A stretch of DNA of 64,000 bases from Dipetalonema caudispina. Its lineage: Eukaryota > Nematoda > Chromadorea > Rhabditida > Onchocercidae. The stretch spans positions 1-64,000 of the forward strand of contig JABVXV010000127.1 of NCBI GenBank assembly GCA_013365325.1, in the 5' to 3' direction. Position numbers and translations under genes: made by a program. How positions within the stretch are numbered: position 1 is the first letter of the stretch; each line of letters begins with the position of its first letter. Shown in pieces: positions 13,801 to 28,288 of the stretch. The notes under the pieces were generated by a model that saw nothing but the letters and a program-made list of their open reading frames with translations, was not told the origin of the DNA and made no database searches.

Positions 13801-16178
13801 CAATTGGCCTCTTATTAGGTGAGCTTCTGACGCCTACAAGAAATTTCAGCAGGGAATACGGATAAACAGCCACTTCCCTGTTGCATTTATTCGACATTTG
13901 TTGGCAACTCATTGACTTTTGTGCACAATCCAAAATGGGATTGAAAATCTGAAACAATTTTTGAAATAAGATCGAATTTTGTATTTCTAGGTTTGAATAT
14001 TCGGCAAAAGAATCAGTGATGAGCACACTAATCAATCTAAGAGGATAACGCAAATTATTTTCCCAGATTACTCTTGAAACTTTTAGAAATGTATTCCCTA
14101 ATGCTTTGATGATGATAGGATCGGATTTCGTGGAAGATGCAACACACTATAACCTATATTCCTACCATATTACTATGATTTAATATCTGCATGTCATACA
14201 TAATAGACTGCAGAAACATCTTTTAGTGTGTAAACCCATATTGCTGATTGCATTAAAATGTGAAGTGAAATTTCTGAGAATATTATATATGATAGCAGGG
14301 TGAAACAAACCTCCGCAAGCGCACCATGGTCCGTCATATCTTCGTCCGTACAATAAGTTATTAAGTTGTAGGCAAAAGTTTCTGGTACTTGTTGTTGATA
14401 AAACATTCGAACAAAGACTGCTATCATGTCTTCTGCTGTGAACCTGCAACAATTTTCAAACCATATATTTAAAAGTATCATTCGAATTGATTTTTATTTG
14501 TGAAGAAATTAAAAAAAAAGTTGACGAAAGTAAAGATAGATTCACAAACAAATGAGCATAATATAAGGAATGAAAATAAAATGGCTTACTTTTCACCATA
14601 GAAGCCACGAAGAAGAAAAGATGTTTGAGCAAAAAGTCTTTTTTGAATAACTGGAATTACGGATCGCTCATAATCCATCAAAAACTGCAATCCAAATTTT
14701 ATCTTTTAATTCCTAACGGTTGTGCTTTAAACAGTAGCTCCTTAATTAATCATTATCAGTTGTTGATATAAAAAAAATCATATCCTGAAGTGTCGTATGA
14801 TGGATCAGAACTTGAAAGTATATGTTACTCCTAATTAGATGCAATCAATTTTGATGAGAATAAGAAAAATAATGCAGCATAAACCTGATTCTGTCCTTCA
14901 GTAACCAATTTTTCATTTGTTGTGATAAGATAATGAAGAGCCATTTCTGGCAAAGTTAGAGGTAAATCAAACAACGGTTCGCCGAGTTGTTTTCCAAGTA
15001 TTCTACCTGTATTCATGACCTGCGTGCTGCAAATTGTCATCCGTATTGTTAATGGTACATTCCAGACAAGCTTGAATATTGATTACATTCTAATCACCTT
15101 TCTGGTTGATGAAAAACCTTGAATATATGAACATGAATAATTTAAAAGCACTTACTTGCTGTTCTGCATATTACATAGTGCTCGCATGAAAATATCATCA
15201 ATTACGACTGACAAATCAACTGAAAACTTATGCTTATAGGAATAATGTAAGACCTATAGAAAAAAAATTCAGTATTCACATCCTCATCTTTCAAATGATA
15301 AAATCGTCGTCCATAATATGTTACTTTCAATTCTATTGTAAGTAAACATATGCCAAGTACTACTCTATGCCATCCTGTTTTCAAACTCATCGCGCACATG
15401 TGGATCTTCCTATAACATACATTCGTGTGGTACCATTTGGCAATGCATTACTTTCGTTTACTGAAAAGATAAGCAGTTTGTTTTGTCTACCATCTTTGTT
15501 CCAATTTCCGTCCTGTTTCTATCATCTTAAGCTGGTGTTAATGCTATTAATCCTAGTTCATCATTTTCATAGTAACAGAATATACCATCATTATTAAAAG
15601 TTGATGTATCAGTTGATTCCAACAAAAACTTCAAACAAATGCTGTTTTCACCGCTGAAAATTCGATTGAGAAGATTCCGAAGGCGGTCCAATTTATAAGC
15701 CTCTCCATCCTGAAAAGGTTATGATAACAAAACATTGCAGTCAGTTCACTATTATTGCTGCTGAATAATACATTTAAGAGGAATTAATCAGTGTCTCAGA
15801 TCTTTTGATATCTCTAAATTCCACGTCACGTGCAATAAGACTGGTTGCTACTAGTCAAGCAAAATATGGATGTAACTATAAATTAAATTATTTAATCCAT
15901 TGATCTATTGCTTTTTCATTCTGCCTTTCCCCGCGTATCCCATTAATTATTACTGCTTCCTCACCATTTGCGTCCTTGACAGTCCCCAAAAACTCCCCAA
16001 ATCAAACAATACGGACGTATATCAACACTAAACATCTATCTGATACGTTTTGATTTGTTCCAAATTAATAATAATAAACGAAATAATTGACAGATGTACG
16101 AATCGCCAAATTACTTATGATTTTCTAAGCAATACGACATAATTCCAGGTATAAATCATATCAATCAAATTATTTAAG

Positions 16179-16216
<38 letters not shown>

Positions 16217-16774
16217 ATAAGTCATAAATACCTAACCCTATATTTTCCATCTATAATACTCATTAAACGTATACAATGATACGGTATCGGAAATGCTGTG
16301 TGTCTCTGCAAATAATGATTCCAATAAAAATTAAGGATGAGTACCTGTTGCTTTTACGTGATTCAAAAACCTAATTTGCAAGGGCCAGGCACAGGCAGTC
16401 TGAAAGGAAAGTGAAAAGGGTCCGAGATAACTAGTGTTGTTGAATCTTCATAAAGCTCGAATGAAGATATTTTTGAGTTGTAACAGTAACACGTGATCAA
16501 TTTAAAGCAAACAAAAAAATACTAAATCCAAAAAAAAAAAAATATATAAAAAATACTAAAAATACTAAACTAAAAGTTATCCCCATTCATATTGTGTCTT
16601 TTAATATCTACAAAAAAACTAATACTGTCATCCTTTACGAAACTTGGAAATCGTGGAAACCTCATTTGAATTCCCGTTCGACATAACGTTCACGCAATCC
16701 TGACGTAACTTCTTCGCATCTAATTCTTCAAGTTCTGCTGCTGGACTTCGATGTGTCGTTTCTTCCGATGGCAT
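8046..16774 (-). CDS. ufd-2: Ubiquitin conjugation factor E4 (UFD2/UBE4B), U-box E3/E4 ligase
   Basis: U-box ubiquitin ligase that lengthens ubiquitin chains on substrates, usually with CDC48/p97. Twenty-four exons join in frame to 1040 aa: 16661-16774, 15586-15709, 15417-15460, 15156-15253, 14885-15026, 14590-14684, 14311-14443, 13793-13948, 13468-13590, 13302-13403, 12876-12989, 12483-12572, 12295-12400, 11849-12081, 11414-11535, 11157-11258, 10961-11066, 10447-10573, 10249-10375, 9733-10012, 9298-9492, 8807-8984, 8399-8545 and 8046-8110. The Ufd2 core is clear from about residue 120, with [14 protein letters not shown] and [14 protein letters not shown]. The U-box near the C-terminus reads [19 protein letters not shown], and TDPFTRQPL follows it. 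Length fits the family (yeast about 960). The first three exons rest on phase agreement and low-complexity sequence, so the N-terminus is less certain. Confidence 0.92.
10814..10840. repeat. Poly-T tract in a ufd-2 intron
   Basis: An uninterrupted run of about 27 T on the plus strand, i.e. poly-A in the sense of the ufd-2 gene. It sits inside the intron between exons 10447-10573 and 10961-11066. Its length is likely to vary between individuals or assemblies. Confidence 0.9.
16183..16212. repeat. (AT)n microsatellite
   Basis: About 14 AT units in the first intron of the ufd-2 model. Confidence 0.9.
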
Positions 16775-17338
16775 CAAATGATTTTTAGTTTTTTAAATTT
16801 TTATACAAATGTCTAGTGTAATCTGCAAAAAAAAAAGCACTAAATGATGTTGTTTAAAAATGAATTCTAATAAAATTTCGACAACATATTAATTTGAATT
16901 TCTCAATGTTAAGGTTAAACTTACTAAAAGAGTGAAATCCTAATTCTGCTACAACTTGACTAATTAAGAGTATGACTTTAAGTGGAAGTGGACACTTACG
17001 TCAATCCCACGTCACCAAAATTCATAAAACAGTCCCATTCAAGTTACCACCAGTTGTAGCGTTGCGTCAGTGCACGAATTTTGCTTGGTTCGGACTGCTC
17101 ACAATGAATACATAATAGATGGATTGATGAAGCTATGCTGCTTTCTTCTTTCCTTACTTTTCGCTGGATATTCCCCTGTGCTCCAAATAATCTATCAGTG
17201 CTTGCTGTTTTCCCGAGAGTTCTCAGCAAATTTTCGAAACATATAACATAAGGATAAATTAACATACCATGTCGATCTAGCTTTAAATTTTGTATATTTC
17301 AGGTCAATGTCAATTCCACAAGATATCACAGAAGTGGA
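16775..17338. promoter_or_regulatory. Putative shared promoter between ufd-2 and the first PLGRKT-like gene
   Basis: The two start codons face away from each other across 564 bp. A polypyrimidine tract ending in CAG lies on the minus strand about 50 bases before the ufd-2 ATG, and on the plus strand TATATTTCAG ends at 17302, 36 bases before the PLGRKT-like ATG. Both could be 3' splice sites for a 5' UTR exon or a spliced leader. No TATA box stands out from the AT-rich background. That this region drives both genes is inference from layout. Confidence 0.4.
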
Positions 17339-18929
17339 ATGATTGAGAAGTCGATGATAAATACCATTCAATTACTTGAGAATCAAAAGGTTCTTCATTC
17401 TTTTCTCCACTTATAATATTTCATTGTTCCTTCCACTGATACAGTATTTACTTCTATTTTAACCATCTTATAATTGATATTAATTGCCACTGAGATTGAT
17501 AAGTAGGTATTTGCAAACTTCGCACTTCACACTTTACATTCTACTCTTTTCCGTTCAACTTAGTTGAAATTTGTTGTAAATTTTACCTGTTTATTATACT
17601 TTTTGTTATTACATTGTTGCTTTATTATGATCTTTGTAATGGTTATTATTAGCCATACTTTTGTCAGTGTATTGCAAAGTTATAGGACTGATACCTGCCA
17701 TTCATTGGATTCGCCTGACCCTAAGAGAATCAATAATTGGTTCAGAATTTTTGTATTAAATTTTATTTCATTAAAATTGATTGCTGGACTGATTGAACTT
17801 GTTTGGATTGATTAAATAAATCTCATTAAAGGGAGTAGTTGATTATATTTCAACACGTGCTGAAAATTGTTTACATTTTGTTGAAAAAATTGCAGATTGA
17901 ACGTGAAATAGCCTTTCAAGAAGCTTTGGATGAGAGGAAAAGAGCATTCGAGGTAAGCCTATTGGCTATATTGTTGGTATACGATGCCTCTTTGTTGGGA
18001 TAAGGATATTGCAGATATTATTCACATTCATTTTAAATATCGGAACATTTGGAGCTGAATAGTAATAATATAGGAAGCAAATGGTATCAGCGCACATGGT
18101 GTATGTTCTTACTCATATATGTTGTTATAAAATCGCTTCTGCATTGGTAGGATCATGTGGCTAACATTTATGAATCCATCATACTGTTCATTTTTTTTGA
18201 AGAAGATTGGTAAATATTGAGCAAGCAAGTAATCCAAATATAGAAACTGTAACCCATAAGTGGGATACTTCTATGGGCTTCTTAAGTCTGTGGTAAATAA
18301 TGATCTTGTAGCAACACAAGCATCAATGTTATTTGGAGTCATACCTACTTGAAGGACTGATGCTGTTTGTCTCTGTAGTTTGAATTTCTCCCTGATTTGA
18401 AAGTCACTGTTTTTCAGCTTGCCAGATTACAGTACGCTTATCCTTACAAAGCTGTTGCAAGTTTTACAGTAACTCTTGTTTCTGGCTTATCTGCCTATCG
18501 GCATAAAAGTTTGCTCCATTTGATACCGGTTGCAATAGCGCTTCCTTATATAGCGTATGAAACTGATGCTTCCTTTGGACGAAGAACAGAAAGGATCAAA
18601 AGTAAATTTTCTTAATTAATTTTGTTCTTCAAAATGCTTTGCCCTATATCATTATCCCAAAAGATCAAAAGACTTCTTACGAATTGAGAATGCAGTGATA
18701 TGTGGAGGTCGGAAAACATCTAAAATGATCACTGTGCATTAATTTATCGGATTTTTGAGAAAGAATGTCGTGAGAAATATGGCTTCAGCTTATTAAATTT
18801 CACAATTTATTTCCAGGACGAGCTGATTTATTATACCGAAAAAGATTGGCAGAGCATGAGCCGCATGTTTTGGTAGCTGACGTGAAACAACGTTTAAAGG
18901 AATTGCAAGAAGGAAGTGATATGGAATAG
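17339..18929 (+). CDS. PLGRKT-family (DUF2368) small membrane protein, tandem copy 1
   Basis: Homologue of plasminogen receptor KT (vertebrate PLGRKT/C9orf46), a small two-pass membrane protein found at the cell surface and in mitochondria. Exons 17339-17389, 17896-17952, 18418-18601 and 18817-18929 join in frame to 134 aa (human about 147). Family features are a charged N-terminal helix (IEREIAFQEALDERKRAFE), then two hydrophobic segments (about residues 44-60 and 68-86) separated by a short basic loop, then TDASFGRRTERIK, matching the vertebrate segment between the membrane and the tail. The protein ends in ...SDME, so it lacks the C-terminal lysine by which the mammalian protein binds plasminogen. 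The first exon is the least certain part, chosen because it gives the right length and phase. An acceptor-like TTTCAG ends 36 bases before the ATG. A paralogue follows on the same strand. Confidence 0.8.
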
Positions 18930-19812
18930 GTCGATGCTAGTTTCTATGTTGCCCAACATTGAATTGGTTTACATAGAATCAAAATGTTTCAGAAATTTTC
19001 CGAATTCTAGGAAGAAAATTCAGGCTTTGGCAAATGCGTCACATTTTTGAGTAATGATTCACCAAAAAGCTTCCGGAATCTTTGTTAATTATAAATGGTT
19101 TTCGTAACCTTAAACTGCAACATATCTGATCTATTAAATCCATTTGGACCTGATTAATCTTTGAGTCGAAAATAGCTAGGGAACTGTTTTCGAGTGGAGA
19201 AAAAAAGTGTAGATACTGCAAGCATCTTTTTTGCCTAGTTTAAATCTTTATGGTTTTTGAAATTCTAGTAAAACATTGAATCCATTTGTTTCATCTATCA
19301 TTTCATTAGTTTCCAAGCTTCATGGAATGTTACTTGATCAGCCGAGACTCCTACGAGTTGAAATTCCACGCGCAGAAGCAACCAAATCTTTGGAATAAAA
19401 TTTATTCCTTCAGGTTCTCTTTCACTTTTACAACAACACGGCCAGTGATGGCTTATAGTTGAACAGTTGGATCTCGTTAAGGTGCTGTCGACGCTTGGTC
19501 ATGTTCGGTAAACGCTAGCAAAATTGTCGAGGGATACATGTGCTGGATATTTGGATAATTAAGGTGTTCTCATGTTTTTGTTTTGCAGGAAAGAGAATAA
19601 AAATTTTTGAAATAACATTTCGGCTCACTACAGTTTACTCCATGACATTTCTTGGCCTCGACGTTCTGGGGTTTCTTAATCTGCAAATATAAAAAGTACC
19701 ATTATTAATCTCTGCAGTGTCAAATAAACAAGTGATTTAAATTTATATTAGGAATTTTTTGTGGGCTTTGAATTTGCCGAACGATTGCACTTGTATTTTA
19801 TTTAGATTTTCA
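18930..19812. other. Spacer between the two PLGRKT-like genes
   Basis: About 880 bp with no recognised gene. It presumably holds the 3' UTR of copy 1 and the upstream signals of copy 2. Confidence 0.6.
19804..19805 (+). promoter_or_regulatory. Candidate trans-splice acceptor just before the PLGRKT copy 2 ATG
   Basis: TTTTATTTAG ends only 7 bases before the start codon at 19813 and no upstream coding exon is apparent. Acceptors this close to an ATG are typical of spliced-leader addition in nematodes. A 5' UTR intron is the alternative. Confidence 0.4.
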
Positions 19813-21232
19813 ATGGGAACATCGTGGTCAACTAATGCGGAGTTACAAAATTATTACAACCAACAGGTTATATCTAAGTTATTGGAATTTTAATATTTTA
19901 TTTAATATGCCGAGCGTTTAAATGGTTTTGTTTATTTCAAATTGCAATGTTGATATAGTACCTGTAATAACGACATTGAAATCTTAAGGTTTTTCAAATT
20001 TCCGATCTTTATTTTTATTTTCTTTACAAAGTAAGTTTTATTATAATTTGCATAGGAATTATTCTTTAGGCAGTGGAGCATTTAGCTCTGCAAAATGTTT
20101 TGTTCGAGCATGAAAGAGCGTTAGAGGTATGTTTTTTCCTCTGTGATACTGTTGCTCTCAGCAGTCCAACTGGTATACTTTCATGTTTTATATTTTCCAA
20201 TTTAATCGTGCTAAGGTAGCAAGGAACGATTTCGTTGGATAGATGCCTAGTGAATTTTGTTTGCTGCCAGCATCATTGTTCCATGATGGTCCCATAATGT
20301 TGGATATCTTTTATGATGACATGAAAAAATGGAAAAAATGATTACACTGTTGAGTTGTGCGTCCGATACTGTGAAACCTTGATAATATTGCCGAATGAAG
20401 ATGAAATTACTGCGTTCTGGGAAATATCTCATTGTATGAGAGTAGTGTGGCGTTATTTTCTGTAGTAACTATGGACGAACATTGTTTCAGTTAGCGAACA
20501 TACGAAAACTTATTTCCAACGAGTATGTAACTGCATCACTGGCCGTCTCATTGATGTTAATAAGTCAGAAAATAAGGCAACCACATCTGTTCATTCTACC
20601 AGTTGTTCCGTTTGTTTTTGGTCTTCTCTATAATTTCGACGAGCAACGAGATATAACGCTGGATACTATGAAAGGTTGCTGTATTCATATTCAGTAACGT
20701 GTTGATTATATCGAGAATATCCTATGGCTATTTACATCCTACACGGATAAACATTGTTATGTTCTAGGAGTGGACTTTATTTTAATCTATCTCTGATTAA
20801 TTAATCTTCAATTATCTGTGTACTTAAATTGTAATGAAGTGGTTCGTGAAGGATTCCTTAGTGGATAATTAATGGCTCATAAGTTTTCTTTCATCAAGCT
20901 GTGATGGTCAACGGTGTTCATTGTTGCAGTTCAAATTACTTTGGGATGCCAGTCCTCATTTTATATTTCAGTACGCTGTGATTTTTCCCTCCAAAACTTT
21001 AAGACACTTTTTGTGTTCTTAAATCACTGAGTAGAGGTTATCATAGAAACGTGGGTGTCTGTATAAATCACATCAATTAATTTGAAAAGTTTCAGAGAAA
21101 GCGCAGAAGTTACGTCGGGAAAATCGCCGTTTATTTGAACCCATTGGTGGTCCCATAACATTGCATGAGCTTGATGAACGTATTAGTCGGGCAAAATATT
21201 ACAAAGAAATGGAATCCAGCCAAGGCGATTGA
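19813..21232 (+). CDS. PLGRKT-family (DUF2368) small membrane protein, tandem copy 2
   Basis: Second member of the plasminogen-receptor-KT family. Exons 19813-19866, 20070-20126, 20491-20674 and 21096-21232 join to 143 aa. The two middle exons are exactly as long as those of copy 1 (57 and 184 bp) with the same phases, which shows descent from a tandem duplication. The start MGTSWSTNAELQ resembles the MG...S start of vertebrate PLGRKT, where glycine 2 could be a lipidation site (inference). Two hydrophobic stretches (VTASLAVSLMLIS and HLFILPVVPFVFGLLY) are followed by the conserved FDEQRDITLDTMK. The end, ...PITLHELDERISRAKYYKE then MESSQGD, again lacks a C-terminal lysine. The gene converges on the MAP kinase gene 577 bp downstream. 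It could work alongside copy 1 in the same membrane, which I cannot test here. Confidence 0.88.
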
Positions 21233-21808
21233 TTTGTTCCTCACCAACTTTGTAAACATTTGGAATTTTCAAGGTTTTTATTTTAGAAATAAAGATTTAA
21301 TCTGTCGTCAGTTGAATAAGTTACATATCTCTCTTCTATCTCATTTTTATGGGGTGTCGTCAATGTATACACTCCTCTTATGATTGCTCAGGTTTCGTCC
21401 TCCTTTTGCAATGGTCTTTCTTCTGATCTTTGCTGTTTATTTGTTTTCGATGTTGAATTCTGGAACACATTTTCATCACATTCCAGTAAGCTGCAATAAA
21501 AAAAAAGTGCAATTATTTCCGCGAAAGAATGTTTTTCTATCATGAGCGCAAATATAAATCAAGATTTACAACTGGAGAATTGAAAAGTCAGTATTTTATA
21601 AGATGGATTGGTACGGAATTAAAGAACGTTACTAGAATTATTTTCGGTCCTTTTTTACGTTTTCCAATAGTATTAAAATGAAGTCATTCTAAATTTATCC
21701 TCTTAGGTTACTTGTTTTTGTACCCGACATCTCACCATCGTTTCATGTATTACCGATACCACCAATTTACAGATGCTTTTATTCCTGATATTTTTGTCAC
21801 TTCGGTTT
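21233..21808. other. Convergent 3' spacer between PLGRKT copy 2 and the MAP kinase gene
   Basis: 577 bp between two facing stop codons. It should hold both 3' UTRs. An open frame with a hydrophobic start at 21411 was considered and rejected. Confidence 0.6.
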
Positions 21809-24396
<2,588 letters not shown>

Positions 24397-24399
24397 AGC

Positions 24400-24401
24400 C
24401 T
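24400..24401 (-). promoter_or_regulatory. Candidate trans-splice acceptor before the MAP kinase ATG
   Basis: On the minus strand CAATCAG ends three bases before the start codon, consistent with spliced-leader addition. It could instead be the acceptor of an intron after an unseen upstream exon. Confidence 0.35.
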
Positions 24402-27142
24402 GATTGTAAAGTTTTTAAATAAATTAAAAATATTTTATTGATAAAAGATGAATGTCCTGTATTGTTGAATACTGTTTGAAAGGAAAATGTATCAGGAATT
24501 GATTGATATCCGAGCAGGTTTAATGATACGTTAGGGTTACGTAGTTATTAGAAGATAGAACTAGTTGGTTTTATGATGGGAAAATAATCTTGAAATTTAG
24601 TGGAAGACGAGCTTATCGTATCGTAAGTGGAATTAATGACATAAGAATTGTTACTGATTTCTCTGATTTAGATTATACTTATTGACTTAAGTAACTTACA
24701 TCGACTACGTTTTTTTTTTCACTTCTGACTACTCTACCCGCTGTTAAAGTTACGGAGTAAACGTGAAAGGTAATCGTGACGAAATGTAACATGAAATTTA
24801 CAACTCTTGATATTACATAATTGGAATTTTAATGTCGAATCTGCGATCATTTCATTGCTTGGCTGTTTTGCGTTTAAGTAAGTCTAAATAATTTCGTTCT
24901 CTTTTCTTCACTGAGAATTTTATATCATAATGATTAATCACAAACAAAGGAATAGAAGATTTGAACTCAAAAAATTTAATTCAACTGATTAAATCAGTGA
25001 TGTAAAAAAAGTGAAAAAAGTGGTTTTTTTTTGTAAAAAAAAAATGAAAAAGGCGGATGTTTTTCCTAAACCAAAATCGGTTTAAATCAGTTTAATCACA
25101 AAAGAAATATTTATTATTCGTAGAAAACAAATCCTTATCACTTCTTATCATTCATACATTTATCATAACAAATTATGACAATTATTTTGTAATAAACATC
25201 CAAAATATCTTATCACTTATTACGATCATCTCAACAAAATGATATCATACAAAATGAAAAGGATGAAATGAATGCATCATACCATACACCTTTGTAATAA
25301 TACATTACACTGTCAACAGCACATAAACAAGTACCAGTTTCAAAAGCCAAAAAAAAAAAAAAAAAGAAAGTATCACCGTAGTGACACTATTGGTGCTGTC
25401 AAAGAATGTCTGTTAAAAGTACATCATAAGATCAGTTTCGGGATGTTATGAAATGGTAAATAAGTTGAATAATTCGTGAAGTAGTATTTTGAATATGTAT
25501 TCATATGTATATTCCGGATGTTGCATCTCTACAGTATCCAATTCCGTTCTTAAAAAATATAATTGGAAAATTATTGGCAATTGCTTATCCTTTCCTTCAA
25601 TTTAGTACATTCATAAGCTATGGTCTATCATATAAACAGCATTAATAATCAATCATAACTATAATTGATTATCATTATCATTATCATCATAGAATGATTA
25701 CAATGACGCCCATAATATTTTGCATTCTTATCCCGCACTGTTAATTCGTTTCCGTTGGCGCTTACTTTTTTCCTATAAGTAACCATTTAATAAGCATTCT
25801 CAGACTTAAATTTGAATGTAATAAATGTAATTATAAATGAAAAATTTAGTTGTAAGTTAAAAATTACCAGTCAACTGATCTTATTATAAGTACACCTAAA
25901 TTTGAAATGTAAAACATACATTTTATATTGTTTGAATTAAAAGTAAACATATTAAAAAACCTATTAACAAGAAAATGACATAATTAAGTAATTAAATAAT
26001 TAATGTATTAACTATACCAAAAATTGTTGTACATTTATTGCGTGTATATAGTCTAGATAGTACCTTCCAATTATAATGCATTTCATTAATTTGTCAGAAA
26101 TAGATATGAACTGTGCAACAATTAAAAGTACCATCATTTGCTTAATTAAGAAGACAAAGAAGCAACCTATATAACAGTTTTGAAGTTGATAAGTGATAAT
26201 TCTTTCTATCAAGATTTCTCGGGAATTAATTACACTCACAATTCATTTCGATATCATTCTATTCGCTGTTGTGTGTTTAGGATTTGAATTATTTCATACT
26301 TTACTGCTACTTTAGAAATTAATGCCAATTGAACTTTGTATATTCTGAGTGAAATTTTTTGGAACAAATACTTTTTTTCATACAATAATACTCTATCGTT
26401 ATTAATTTTCCTAATTAAATTCTACAAAAAATAAGATGTATGAGGAATGGAAAATGAGAAGAAAATACTTCCAAATTGTTCCCGTAAAAATCAATCTAAA
26501 TATCGCAAATAATTTAAAAACAAGAAATAAAGTTGCAAAATATTTTATAATTTTAAAAAATACACTGCTCCAGGCATTGTAGAATTTCTGCAGTGCGAGG
26601 CGAGAAGTCTTCAATTGTATTGAATGGTTATTAAAGTTGGTAATTATATGTCAGAAGAATATATTACTGAACTAATTAGGTAGTAATTAAGTACCATAAG
26701 AATAAAATTATTGAATCAACGAGTAAACCAATCAATGATCTGAGGTGAACTGATAGCCCAAGTAAAAAAATATCCTGAAGGCATACCATTAGTATGGAAA
26801 TTGTAATAAAAACAGGAAATTAACCATTCATATTTTTCAATCATTCAATCATTTTTATTTTAATCATTTTACCAATAATTCCCTTTTCAGAAAGAATTTG
26901 GGAAAAGTTTAGTCATTACTTATGCCAATTTTGCCTGACAGATTCTTCTGCCCTACCAATTAATTTGAGTTAAAAAAAGCTTGAATGATTTTACCCTTTC
27001 TCAAACGGTAACCAACACAATGATATTTTAAACGAAGGGTTATATTTTAAAACGTGGAGGGTTCAGATACCATACCTTTCATCCAGTCATCTTCATCCGG
27101 AAAACTGTAAGTACTGATTCAGCAGTAGCAACGAAAGCATTC
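24402..27142. other. AT-rich intergenic region, no gene recognised
   Basis: About 2.7 kb upstream of the MAP kinase gene. It has A- and T-runs (for example near 25025 and 25350) and only short open frames that resemble nothing known. Confidence 0.6.
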
Positions 27143-28288
27143 ATGCAGCATTTAATCACTTATAAATTGATTGAAGTAAATGAAATTTCCCGTAGATCGC
27201 ATCATTTTTACGAGATATGTGGTAGACGACGTGCTGAAGTTTTAGGTTTGTGTATTAGACCAATAAATGATTAACGTGTGCCGACGTAAAGGTATCACAT
27301 ATCGAGGTTTTGCTAAGATTTCCAGCACATATGAGTATTAAATTAATATTTGTACTTTAAAATTCAACTACTAAAAAACGAAAATGCACTTGCTGTAGTT
27401 CTCGAGAAAAAGCCATGCATTTGCGATAGAACTAAAGGCAATCGATACGATCGAATTCAAATAAAAAATCAAATTCTTAGTTCTCATGCAGTAAGTCTTA
27501 GATGGCAAACAAATATTCCGGAATGATCATATTTTTATCATCAGAATCACGCTATATTTCCAAGACTGTTTATTAGATAAATAAAAATAAATAAAGCAAA
27601 AAAAAGGAAACAGTTTTCATTAATCAAAATGTACCACGAAATTCGATTCGGAAATGATAACGATTAAGCATTAATAGCGAAACCGGAAAAAATATTGAAG
27701 TGCTCAGCAGTGAGGATTACGCAATCTGATTCATTGGCAGCTTGACCACCAAATGAATGAAACGAAATGGTGTTACATCTGGGAACGGCAATTTTCTTCC
27801 GGAAAATTCTACATAGCCATATCCGGTTTCGCTTTTTTTTTTTTTTTTTTGGAAGTGCATGTATCATGATTGAGGAAAATATTGCAATATGCAGTGATTG
27901 GATAATCATTATTATTTATTTCTTGTTTTAAATCGTTCTGTTTAACTAATGTTTAAAAGCTTTAAATTTCAAAAACCTAAGAAATTTTGGAAAAAATGAC
28001 GGAATAGAGAATTAAATTTGATATGAAAGAAAAGAACTATTTTTGAACTTTTTTCGGATCTTCATAAAAAAAGTGTTATCATAATGTAAATGACATCTGT
28101 GCATCGTCTTAAATTTGATAATTTCAGGTTTACGTCCTAATCTTCTTCGTTTAGCAAGAAGGATCACGAAACTTACAAATTCTGATATGCTGTTAATGTT
28201 GTTTGTATTCCATTGTGATTATTGTTATGGTCGCAATATCGTCGAAGAAACAGATTTAAAATTAGAAAATGAAATAAATCAAAAATAA
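27143..28288 (+). CDS. Weak candidate: two-exon small protein of unknown identity
   Basis: An ATG at 27143 opens a frame that runs to a GTTTGT donor (exon 27143-27245). A TTTCAG acceptor at 28127 then restores the same phase, giving a second segment 28128-28288 that ends at TAA, about 87 aa in all. The frame is also open above the ATG to about 27046. The joined peptide is basic and contains RRRAEVLGLRPNLLRLARR across the junction, with no stop despite the AT-rich setting. If a GTATTC donor at 28205 is used instead, the frame joins in phase to the first ARMC9 exon at 30022, so this could be the missing ARMC9 5' end. I do not recognise the sequence, and chance is possible. Confidence 0.3.

Noticed and set aside
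17564..17815. Plus-strand open frame with hydrophobic start upstream of the PLGRKT-like exons
   Set aside because: No donor in it gives the length and phase expected for a PLGRKT first exon as well as exon 17339-17389 does. It lies inside the first intron.
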